Assembly (NCBI GenBank): GCA_003136335.1
Contig: PLEA01000486.1
Location: forward strand, 342-5,568
DNA: 5,227 nt
Reading direction: 5' to 3'
Origin: Acidobacteriaceae bacterium
GTDB taxonomy: Bacteria > Acidobacteriota > Terriglobia > Terriglobales > SbA1
The translations under genes were made by a program, and so were the position numbers. The stretch's first letter is position 1; each line of letters opens with the position of its first letter. Of this stretch, positions 1 through 4,799 are shown in pieces. The notes under the pieces were generated by a model that saw only the letters and a program-made list of their open reading frames with translations, had not been told where the DNA came from and made no database searches.

Positions 1-30
1 CACGACAGCCGCCGGGACGGCGGCGCTACA
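1..30. repeat. GC-rich hairpin, fragment of a REP-like intergenic element
   Basis: Positions 8-14 and 18-24 form a perfect 7-bp stem (GCCGCCG / CGGCGGC) around a GGA loop, followed by GCTACA. It lies 15 to 37 bases beyond the stop codon of the minus-strand deaminase gene, so it could act at the 3' end of that transcript. There is no T-run beside it on the minus strand, so a classical intrinsic terminator is not supported. The ACAGCCG core is shared with the hairpin at 4654-4674. That the element is dispersed in the genome is inference from memory of acidobacterial spacers. Confidence 0.5.
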
Positions 31-44
31 TTACTATCGCGGTT

Positions 45-1568
45 CTAGTATTTCTTCTCGAATTTTGAGAACTCACTTTCTAGACGCCATTGTTCCCGCG
101 CCCGCTCGCTGGCGGCAAGAAATTCTGTGCAGGCATGCGTTGGCTTGCCCCCGAAGTCCGGCGCGCAGGGGGCAACGGGGTGAAATGCGGCCTTGGTTTC
201 CGCCCATAAACTTTTGCCCGGCAGGAAGCTGTGCTCGAGGCTCTGGCGTATCATGCGCTTCAGTTCAGTGTACGGCAAACGATAGCCCTCGACCGCGCGC
301 ACATATTCGTGCGTCATGTCGGAGCGGGCAACGCCTTCGTCGTCGGTTGAAATCGCAACCGGCACGCCGTATTTCATGTAAACCGGCAAGGGATGGGCAT
401 CGCCGCTGACGCCGAGGATCTGGTCGTTCGACGTCAGATTGATTTCAACCAGCACGTTGTGCGCGGCCATTTCTTTCATCAGGCCGATGGGATCTTTCTC
501 CAGCATCACGTCGACGCCGTGGCCGATGCGCTCGGCGTGGCCGCGCTCGACTGAGGCGCGAATGTGAAAGGCGAGATCCTCAGGCTTCACGAGGCCCATT
601 GCAAGTTCGCCGGCGTGCAGGCTGATGTGAACCTTGGGATAGACGCCGTGGAGGTAATCGAGCATGGCCATGTGCTGGTTGAAATCGTGAATCGGAACAT
701 ACCAGTCTTCGGGCATGACGAGATTCAATCCCACAAAATGCGGATCGGATGATGCGAGTTCGAAGCCAAGCACGATCTGCGCGAAGACGGCTGCCTGCGG
801 CAGGCCGCGCAGCACCTGGGAGAGGTAGCGCACGGTGACGGTGCATCCGGGCTCAGCATCGGGTGTTCCGCATTTCAGTTCGGTACGGGCGCGGGCGTCG
901 TCTTCCGCCAGAGTCTTGCTGGTGGCGGCGGTGATTTCTTTCAGGCCGCCTGACAGGAGTTTTTCGCGGAGTTTGGAAAGGTCGTTGTCCCAGCCCAAGC
1001 GCATGCCAAGTTGAGCCGCGGCGCCTCCATCGGCGGTATGCATGAACTCGATATACTGCACATGCTCGCGGGCGGCGCGGTTGATGACGGTGGCGACAGC
1101 CTCGGCTGCGTGGTTGTGGGACGCCAGGCCGAACTTGTCGAAGGTGGCGAAGAAGTGATCGTGACCAGACTCGTCGCCGGGGCGCCAGTTGCGCATGGAC
1201 CACGCGTCGATGATCTGGTTGTAAAGGATGTGGTCGTCATAGGCGCAACGGACAGCGGGCTTGGGCGTGTAAGGCTCGCAGGAATCGCAGGGAGCGCCCA
1301 TCAATCGCGACGTGGTGCGGTCTACGCAGAAATTGTCGTTGGCGGCAAAATCGAGCAAGTCTTCCGCGTAGATTGCGCCGTCGAGGTGATTGTGCAGGTC
1401 CCCGCCCTTGGGGATATCGTGCAAAAAAGCCAGCAGCATGGACGGCTGGCTGCGTACCGAGTCGAGATAACGCGCTGTTCTCTGTTCCGCGGTTTGGGCG
1501 ACGGCGAGAGCAGAAAAGAGAAAGACAATCAGATAGCGACGAACGACTGACTTCATCGTCAGGTTCAC
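45..1568 (-). CDS. Secreted adenosine deaminase family protein (ADGF/ADA2-like)
   Basis: This 507-aa protein carries the full metal-dependent adenosine/AMP deaminase signature. In order (GTG-start numbering) these are HNHLDG with zinc ligands H59 and H61, HAGE with H318 and catalytic E321, GHGVD with H350, and STDDE with D409 and D410. In characterised adenosine deaminases these residues bind Zn and convert adenosine to inosine and ammonia. The N-terminus is a signal peptide: Arg-Arg, a hydrophobic stretch (about residues 12-24), then AVA-Q as a likely cleavage site. This puts the enzyme in the periplasm or outside the cell. At about 480 mature residues it is much longer than cytosolic ADA (about 330-350). 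It has extra sequence after the HxH motif and eight cysteines in the mature part (residues 81, 94, 97, 108, 233, 242, 468, 480), an even number that fits disulfide bonds. The start is GTG at 1568 because GAAGGAG lies 5 bases upstream; the ATG at 1556 would be 17 bases away and would give 503 aa. The substrate could be another purine nucleoside. Likely role: salvage of extracellular nucleosides. Confidence 0.9.
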   Translation of the reverse strand: MNLTMKSVVRRYLIVFLFSALAVAQTAEQRTARYLDSVRSQPSMLLAFLHDIPKGGDLHNHLDGAIYAEDLLDFAANDNFCVDRTTSRLMGAPCDSCEPYTPKPAVRCAYDDHILYNQIIDAWSMRNWRPGDESGHDHFFATFDKFGLASHNHAAEAVATVINRAAREHVQYIEFMHTADGGAAAQLGMRLGWDNDLSKLREKLLSGGLKEITAATSKTLAEDDARARTELKCGTPDAEPGCTVTVRYLSQVLRGLPQAAVFAQIVLGFELASSDPHFVGLNLVMPEDWYVPIHDFNQHMAMLDYLHGVYPKVHISLHAGELAMGLVKPEDLAFHIRASVERGHAERIGHGVDVMLEKDPIGLMKEMAAHNVLVEINLTSNDQILGVSGDAHPLPVYMKYGVPVAISTDDEGVARSDMTHEYVRAVEGYRLPYTELKRMIRQSLEHSFLPGKSLWAETKAAFHPVAPCAPDFGGKPTHACTEFLAASERAREQWRLESEFSKFEKKY

Positions 1569-1573
1569 GAACA

Positions 1574-1580
1574 CTCCTTC
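1574..1580 (-). promoter_or_regulatory. Shine-Dalgarno site deciding the GTG start of the deaminase
   Basis: On the minus strand this reads GAAGGAG, a near-perfect anti-16S match, with a 5-base spacer to GTG at 1568-1566. The next in-frame ATG (1556-1554) would have a 17-base spacer, outside the normal range. The reading frame is open far upstream to 1766, but that extension has no RBS and crosses repeat DNA. Confidence 0.75.
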
Positions 1581-1595
1581 ACCATCAGGAAAGGC

Positions 1596-1626
1596 ATTGT
1601 AATTCGAGGGTAGCGGTGCGCGCCAA
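1596..1626 (-). promoter_or_regulatory. Possible sigma-70-type promoter of the deaminase gene
   Basis: On the minus strand TTGGCG (1626-1621) and TACAAT (1601-1596, five of six consensus bases) are separated by 19 bases, slightly longer than ideal. Transcription would begin near 1589, about 20 bases before the GTG start and just before the Shine-Dalgarno site. A 10-bp palindrome GTGCGCGCAC (1650-1659) lies just upstream of the -35. The -35 match is poor (four of six), so this is a tentative call. Confidence 0.3.
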
Positions 1627-1660
1627 TTCTGCGAGCAGGCGGTACAACTGTGCGCGCACG

Positions 1661-1730
1661 ATTCCCTTCGACTGCGCTCAGGGCAGGCTTTCCCTTCGCC
1701 TGAAAAACGGCTTCGGTCAAGATGACGCCA
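1661..1730. repeat. Dispersed-repeat-like block in the divergent promoter spacer
   Basis: The block holds two near-identical 13-base copies, TTCCCTTCGACTG (1662-1674) and TTCCCTTCGCCTG (1690-1702), 28 bases apart with one mismatch. Between them is GCGCTCAGGGCAGGC, and GGTCAAGATGAC follows. Blocks of this composition (CTTCGACTGCGCTCAGG...GATGAC) are, to my knowledge, spread through intergenic DNA of Acidobacteriota and some other environmental phyla. They often appear as false N-terminal extensions of neighbouring genes, which happens here on both strands. No transposase or terminal inverted repeat is visible. Copy number cannot be judged from one window. Confidence 0.5.
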
Positions 1731-1795
1731 CGACCGTGGATCCGGTTGAGGCTTACGCTGCGCCACTACAAGCCACTCTGCTACATTGTTTCGGT

Positions 1796-2845
1796 ATGCC
1801 GCAGGTTTCCAGCAAACCTACTCGCAATTTTGCAAGCGACAATAATGCCGGGGTGCATCCGGAAGTTCTGGAAGCGATCGCGCGCGCCAATCAGGGACAC
1901 GTGGTTGCCTACGGCGACGACCCTTTCACGCGCTCGGCCATCGCGAAGTTCGAGGAGCATTTCGGTACGGGGATGGACGTCTTCTTTACCTTCAACGGGA
2001 CGGGCGCGAACGTGCTCGGGTTGCAGGCTCTGAACCGATCTTATCACGCAGTATTGTGCAGCGAATTCGCGCACATCTATACGGACGAATGCGGCGCGCC
2101 GGAAAAGCATACGGGATGCAAGCTGATCCCGCTGCCGCATCAGGACGGTAAGATTACTCTCGACTCGGTGCGCCATGCCCATCACGGCATCGGAGATCAG
2201 CATCATGTGCAGGCTCGGATCATTTCCATCACGCAGTCGACGGAGATGGGGACGGTGTACCAACCGGAAGAGATTGAGGCGCTGGCCCGGTTTGCGCACG
2301 AGCACGAAATGTTCCTGCACATGGACGGGGCGCGCATTGCCAATGCCGCCGCTTCGCTCGGACAAACTCTGCGACGGGCCACGCGCGATCTTGGCGTTGA
2401 CGTGCTCTCTTTCGGCGGAACGAAGAATGGAATCATGGGCGGGGAGGCCGTCGTCTTTTTTAATCACAAGCTCAGCACGGATTTTCTCTACCTGCGCAAG
2501 CAAGGGATGCAGCTCGCGTCGAAGATGCGTTTCATCGCGGCGCAGTTCGAGGCGCTGCTCAGCAATGGACTGTGGCAGCGCAGCGCCGAACACGCCAACC
2601 GCATGGCCCGACTGCTGGAGGCGGAACTGCGGCGGATTCCGCAGATCAGGATTATGTGGAAAGTTGAGGCCAACGGGGTGTTCGCGCAGATTCCGAGGCA
2701 GGCCGTTCAGAAAATCAAGGACCGGTATTTTTTTTATATGTGGATTGAAGAAGAGAGCATCGTGCGCTGGATGTGCTCGTTCGACACCACGGAAGAGGAT
2801 ATCATGGACTTCGCGAAAGTCGTGGCGGAGGCCGTGAAGGACTGA
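1796..2845 (+). CDS. ltaE: Low-specificity L-threonine aldolase / beta-eliminating lyase
   Basis: This 349-aa PLP enzyme of fold type I, aromatic amino acid beta-eliminating lyase / threonine aldolase family, is full length for the family (about 340-350). It would cleave L-threonine or L-allo-threonine to glycine and acetaldehyde in the cytoplasm. Visible landmarks are NFASDNNAGVHPEV near the start (11-24), the phosphate-binding NGTGAN (67-72), SEFAH with the cofactor-stacking H93, HMDGAR with D177 facing the pyridine nitrogen, SFGGTKNG with the PLP lysine K210, and R324 in VRWMCSFDTT as the probable carboxylate-binding residue. The start at ATG 1796 is chosen because family similarity begins a few residues later. 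The frame is open back to 1373, but that part runs antisense to the deaminase and through the repeat block. No Shine-Dalgarno site precedes the ATG, and a weak -10-like TACATT at 1782-1787 would give a nearly leaderless mRNA. A run of eight T at 2728-2735 lies inside the gene without breaking the frame. A related beta-eliminating lyase specificity is possible. Confidence 0.88.
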   Translation: MPQVSSKPTRNFASDNNAGVHPEVLEAIARANQGHVVAYGDDPFTRSAIAKFEEHFGTGMDVFFTFNGTGANVLGLQALNRSYHAVLCSEFAHIYTDECGAPEKHTGCKLIPLPHQDGKITLDSVRHAHHGIGDQHHVQARIISITQSTEMGTVYQPEEIEALARFAHEHEMFLHMDGARIANAAASLGQTLRRATRDLGVDVLSFGGTKNGIMGGEAVVFFNHKLSTDFLYLRKQGMQLASKMRFIAAQFEALLSNGLWQRSAEHANRMARLLEAELRRIPQIRIMWKVEANGVFAQIPRQAVQKIKDRYFFYMWIEEESIVRWMCSFDTTEEDIMDFAKVVAEAVKD

Positions 2846-2946
2846 CGGCGCGACCTAATGACTCTTGCTTTTTGGTCCACCTTTGACTAAATTGGCGAAT
2901 CCCCAGGATGCGCGTGTCCCGGTTTAAACAAATCCAGGAGTAGTCC

Positions 2947-3642
2947 ATGAACGGGCGGTCGTTGAGCATTGTGGTCCTTATTACCGTGGCGGGCCTGTTG
3001 TTTGGTTTGAACAGTTGCGGACGGAGTCAGGAGTTGGTATCGATCCAGGTCCAGCCACCGGTCGAGACTTTCGGTGCTTCGACTACTGCCGTGATCGACA
3101 ATGCTGGTGCGCAGGTGCAACTGAGAGCACTGGGCACCTACATCCATCCGCCGGTGACCAAAGACATCACAAACCAGGTGACTTGGACATCGAATACGCC
3201 GCAGATGTTTACCGTCGACTCCACTGGCTTGCTGACGGCAACTGGTGAATCGTGCGGAGGCACGCTCGTTTCGGCCACGCTTACCACTAACACTAGTTCG
3301 GGAGGCTTATCTTCGTCCGGGGCGCTCGTGACGGGATACATGACAGGGAATGTGGTCTGTTTTACGAGTTCCAGCGGAGGCGGCACTGGCTCCCCGGTTC
3401 TGACTCTGACCTTTGCGGGAAATGGCGCGGGAACGGTGACGAGTTCTCCGTCGGGTCTGAGTTGCGCCAGCCCGTTGCCGTGCCTCACCCAGTTCACAAG
3501 CGGCACCGCTGTAACGCTGACGGCATCTCCTACGGGCTCGTCGGTATTTGGAAGTTGGGCGGGATGCGACTCGTCTACTAACACGAATCCTTGCACGCTC
3601 ACCCTTACGGGAAACCGCACAGTGACGGTGACCTTCAACTAG
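2947..3642 (+). CDS. Putative lipoprotein with Big-like and B-repeat-like domains
   Basis: This 231-aa exported protein starts at ATG 2947 with AGGAG at 2936-2940, a 6-base spacer. Residues 5-20 are hydrophobic and end in the lipobox L21-N22-S23-C24, so C24 would be lipidated after signal peptidase II cleavage. Residues about 30-115 resemble a bacterial Ig-like (Big2) domain, with VTWTSNTPQMFTVDSTGLLTA as the typical core (78-98). A Ser/Gly/Thr-rich linker (116-149) follows. The C-terminal part (about 152-231) has the GxGxVTSSPSG...C...F..GT.VTLTA.P..GS.F.SWAGC pattern of the divergent InlB B-repeat-type domain. Its four cysteines (173, 179, 207, 216) probably form disulfides. Such proteins sit on the cell surface and often bind carbohydrate or partner proteins, but no catalytic residues are visible and the specific role is unknown. 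The 101-bp gap to the aldolase gene and a separate RBS suggest separate expression. Confidence 0.8.
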   Translation: MNGRSLSIVVLITVAGLLFGLNSCGRSQELVSIQVQPPVETFGASTTAVIDNAGAQVQLRALGTYIHPPVTKDITNQVTWTSNTPQMFTVDSTGLLTATGESCGGTLVSATLTTNTSSGGLSSSGALVTGYMTGNVVCFTSSSGGGTGSPVLTLTFAGNGAGTVTSSPSGLSCASPLPCLTQFTSGTAVTLTASPTGSSVFGSWAGCDSSTNTNPCTLTLTGNRTVTVTFN

Positions 3643-3656
3643 ACCTTAGGGTTGCG

Positions 3657-3824
3657 TCATTCTCTTTCTCCAAGCAGTTCACGCAGCGTGGGCTTGTGTT
3701 TTTCCGGCTTCTTCTTTTTCTCGACGACGATCTGTCCGGCCGGGGGCGCGCCGACGCGTTCGCGGGCTAATTCCTTGACGGCGGTCACCGCTCGGAAGCG
3801 CTTCACTTTTTTCTTTTTGACCAT
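3657..3824 (-). CDS. Small lysine-rich basic protein, function unknown
   Basis: This 55-aa protein begins MVKKKKVKRF and contains a second basic cluster EKKKKPEKHKP (residues 35-45), ending in TLRELLGERE. The start at ATG 3824 is supported by GGGAG 6 bases upstream; the frame stays open to an ATG at 3911 that has no such site. The protein is strongly charged, with no signal peptide and no cysteine. The middle segment (about 12-26, AVTAVKELARERVGA) could form an amphipathic helix. The basic clusters would suit contact with RNA, DNA or ribosomes, but that is inference from composition only. It converges on the lipoprotein gene with 14 bp between stop codons. I do not recognise a named family, though a good RBS and a sensible composition argue that it is real. 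Confidence 0.6.
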   Translation of the reverse strand: MVKKKKVKRFRAVTAVKELARERVGAPPAGQIVVEKKKKPEKHKPTLRELLGERE

Positions 3825-3830
3825 GCCGAT

Positions 3831-3835
3831 CTCCC
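3831..3835 (-). promoter_or_regulatory. Shine-Dalgarno site deciding the start of the small basic protein
   Basis: The minus strand reads GGGAG here, with the 6-base spacer ATCGGC before ATG 3824-3822. It favours the 55-aa form over the 84-aa longer reading frame. Confidence 0.6.
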
Positions 3836-3875
3836 GCTGCTGCCTGGGGCTGGAAACGAGTGTAACCTGAGCGCC

Positions 3876-3885
3876 CTGTCGACAG
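3876..3885. promoter_or_regulatory. 10-bp perfect palindrome in a divergent promoter spacer
   Basis: CTGTCGACAG is a perfect inverted repeat placed between the start of the small basic protein (3824, minus) and the zinc-ribbon gene (3970, plus). Its position and symmetry would suit a dimeric regulator. At 10 bp a chance occurrence is quite possible, and I cannot assign it to a known operator. Confidence 0.2.
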
Positions 3886-3914
3886 CGTTTAAGAATCGTG
3901 CACCTCGTCAAATG

Positions 3915-3923
3915 TGCAATAAT
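3915..3923 (+). promoter_or_regulatory. Possible extended -10 promoter element of the zinc-ribbon gene
   Basis: TGCAATAAT matches the extended -10 pattern TGnTATAAT with one substitution. No good -35 is present, which is usual for extended -10 promoters. Transcription from about 3930 would exclude the upstream GTG (3898) as a start and favour ATG 3970. Confidence 0.35.
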
Positions 3924-3934
3924 TCATAGTTGGT

Positions 3935-3962
3935 TGGGAGCCCAACGCTGGGAGCCCGACGC
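3935..3962 (+). repeat. 14-bp tandem duplication in the leader of the zinc-ribbon gene
   Basis: TGGGAGCCCAACGC (3935-3948) is followed at once by TGGGAGCCCGACGC (3949-3962), 13 of 14 bases identical. Each copy contains the purine-rich, Shine-Dalgarno-like GGGAG (3936-3940 and 3950-3954). The first copy can also fold, GTTGGG pairing with CCCAAC across 3933-3946 around a tight turn. Confidence 0.75.
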
Positions 3963-3969
3963 CAAGCTT

Positions 3970-4245
3970 ATGGAAGAGCGCGATTTTTTCGACGAGAAGC
4001 AGGAGAAGAAACTTGCTTCGCTGAATTGTCCCCACTGCCACCAGGCGGCGGAATATGAAGTGACATGGGTGGTGCGCACCAAGAAACGGCAGCTTTCCGG
4101 CCGCGCCGACGAGCGCGACCGCGCCCGCTTCGCCAAGGCCCGCTCTTACATGCTGCGCAAAGACGACATGATGGCGTGCAAGAACATGCGCTGCCGCAAG
4201 CGGTTCGACATTTCCGGAGTACAGTCGGTCGTGTTTACGGAGTAG
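3970..4245 (+). CDS. Small zinc-ribbon-like protein, function unknown
   Basis: The protein is 91 aa from ATG 3970. Two cysteine pairs, C20-PH-C23 and C70-KNMR-C75, form a C-x2-C...C-x4-C arrangement expected to bind one zinc ion. Between them lie a strand-like segment (EYEVTWVVRTKKRQ, 28-41) and a highly charged helix (about 45-62, rich in Arg, Asp, Glu and Ala). The N-terminus is acidic, EERDFFDEKQEKK. No signal peptide is present, so it is probably cytoplasmic. The start is uncertain: the nearest GGGAG is 15 bases upstream. An in-frame GTG (3898) or TTG (3934) would add 24 or 12 residues encoded partly by the tandem duplication, which looks like leader DNA. A membrane-protein gene with a strong RBS follows 23 bases later, so the two are probably co-transcribed. 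Nucleic-acid or protein binding is possible but nothing in the sequence proves either. Confidence 0.65.
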   Translation: MEERDFFDEKQEKKLASLNCPHCHQAAEYEVTWVVRTKKRQLSGRADERDRARFAKARSYMLRKDDMMACKNMRCRKRFDISGVQSVVFTE

Positions 4246-4268
4246 GGCACGCACGAGGAAGGCAGCGC

Positions 4269-4613
4269 ATGTTCAATTCCAATCCAAGGAGCCCTCTGGT
4301 TCGGATTGTTGCTGCTCGGGCGGGCTTGTCCGTTTTCGGGTGGGGCCTCGGCGCGATCTTGTGGCGTGGAGATTGGCATTACAGGAATTGGTTCGGTGAA
4401 TTGCTTTTCGCTCCATTCGCGATTGTTTTCGGGTTAGCAATAATCCTCAGCGCTTTGTTTAAGCCGGAAATATTGGGTCGATCATCGGCGCGATCGAAGC
4501 GTTCAGGCGCAGCCCGGAATTCCTCAGGGGCTGAAGCCCGTATTCGTTGGCGAGTCTTGCGGCACGGCTTGAAGCCGAGCCCTTCCCAAACCATTCTTAA
4601 GGTATTGTCTTGA
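4269..4613 (+). CDS. Small two-helix membrane protein with repeat-derived C-terminus
   Basis: This 114-aa protein has the strong Shine-Dalgarno GAGGAAGG (4255-4262) 6 bases before ATG 4269. Two hydrophobic segments, about 18-32 (AGLSVFGWGLGAILW) and 44-64 (GELLFAPFAIVFGLAIILSALF region), flank a short polar turn WRGDWHYRN, so it should be an inner-membrane hairpin. From about residue 84 to 110 the tail is encoded by a hairpin repeat element (4519-4600), is Arg/Lys-rich and looks like a chance translation of it. The original protein probably ended nearer residue 75-83, and the repeat may have removed the old stop. It follows the zinc-ribbon gene by 23 bases, suggesting one transcript. I do not recognise the family. 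The N-terminal two-thirds is the credible part; the exact natural C-terminus is unsure. Confidence 0.55.
   Translation: MFNSNPRSPLVRIVAARAGLSVFGWGLGAILWRGDWHYRNWFGELLFAPFAIVFGLAIILSALFKPEILGRSSARSKRSGAARNSSGAEARIRWRVLRHGLKPSPSQTILKVLS
4519..4600. repeat. Double-hairpin dispersed-repeat-like element
   Basis: Two related small hairpins are present: GGGC-TGAA-GCCC (4528-4531 with 4536-4539) and CGGCT-TGA-AGCCG (4565-4569 with 4573-4577). Both carry the GGCT(T)GAAGCC core, 37 bases apart, and are followed by GAGCCCTTCCCAAACC. This layout, beginning CCTCAGGGGCTGAAGCCC, matches a repeat type I recall from acidobacterial genomes. It overlaps the last part of the membrane-protein gene and ends just before the stop. 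The structure is visible; the dispersed nature is inferred. Confidence 0.55.
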
Positions 4614-4632
4614 TTTGCCGGCGATGATTGAC

Positions 4633-4682
4633 GAGCGGCGAGCTTCGCTCGACGGACAGCCGAGGCGGCTATCCCCACATGG
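4633..4682. repeat. Second hairpin element between the membrane-protein gene and etfB
   Basis: CGAGC-TTC-GCTCG (4639-4651) is a 5-bp hairpin. It is followed by a larger one, GGACAGCCG-AGG-CGGCTATCC (4654-4674), a 9-bp stem with one C-A mismatch, and then CCACATG. The mismatch looks like a single G-to-A change in an originally perfect stem. It lies just after the stop of the upstream gene, so it could protect or end that transcript, but no T-run follows. It is probably a REP-like repeat unit. Confidence 0.5.
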
Positions 4683-4742
4683 GCATTTCCGCGAACTGAG
4701 TCGCTAGTCTGCGCACATTTCCCCCGGCGGCAGGTGCTCATT

Positions 4743-4748
4743 TATACT
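4743..4748 (+). promoter_or_regulatory. Possible -10 element for etfB
   Basis: TATACT matches the -10 consensus at five of six positions. No convincing -35 lies at the right distance. If it is used, the mRNA would start near 4755 and carry the 4758-4784 stem-loop at its very 5' end. Confidence 0.3.
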
Positions 4749-4757
4749 TCATGGTTT

Positions 4758-4784
4758 TCCCGTGGCTCGGCGAAGCCATCGGGG
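4758..4784 (+). promoter_or_regulatory. Leader stem-loop directly upstream of the etfB RBS
   Basis: CCCG (4759-4762) pairs with CGGG (4780-4783), and TGGCT (4763-4767) pairs with AGCCA (4774-4778). This makes a 9-bp stem with one bulged T (4779), an outer U-G pair and a 6-base loop. The Shine-Dalgarno AAGGAG begins two bases after the stem. It could shield the mRNA 5' end or influence ribosome access. It does not match a riboswitch class I know. Confidence 0.4.
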
Positions 4785-4785
4785 C

Positions 4786-4791
4786 AAGGAG
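4786..4791 (+). promoter_or_regulatory. Shine-Dalgarno site deciding the TTG start of etfB
   Basis: AAGGAG lies 8 bases before TTG at 4800-4802. No in-frame ATG occurs at a usable distance, and translation from this TTG gives the family's typical opening MKILVCMKQVP. Confidence 0.75.
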
Positions 4792-4799
4792 TCATTGTC

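Noticed and set aside
1011..1550. Plus-strand 179-aa open frame opposite the deaminase
   Set aside because: It is the antisense of the conserved deaminase and has no family features.
1569..1766. N-terminal extension of the deaminase to an ATG at 1766
   Set aside because: It would place 66 residues, partly repeat-derived (ACPERSRRE), before the signal peptide, and there is no RBS.
1373..1795. N-terminal extension of the threonine aldolase
   Set aside because: It runs antisense to the deaminase and through the repeat block; family similarity starts just after ATG 1796.
1781..2593. Minus-strand 270-aa open frame opposite the threonine aldolase
   Set aside because: It is the antisense of a clearly conserved PLP enzyme in GC-rich DNA, with no domain or RBS support.
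3138..3638. Minus-strand 166-aa open frame opposite the lipoprotein
   Set aside because: It is a Val/Pro-rich antisense translation of Thr/Gly-rich coding DNA; the plus strand has a signal peptide, lipobox and RBS.
3652..3870. Plus-strand 72-aa open frame opposite the small basic protein
   Set aside because: It is Phe/Ser-rich, the expected antisense of Lys/Arg codons, and lacks an RBS.
4065..4268. N-terminal extension of the membrane protein into the zinc-ribbon gene
   Set aside because: It is out of frame with the conserved cysteines, while ATG 4269 has a strong RBS at ideal spacing.
4379..4741. Minus-strand 120-aa open frame opposite the membrane protein and repeats
   Set aside because: It is composed largely of the reverse translation of the two repeat elements, overlaps a gene with a better RBS, and shows no recognisable domain.
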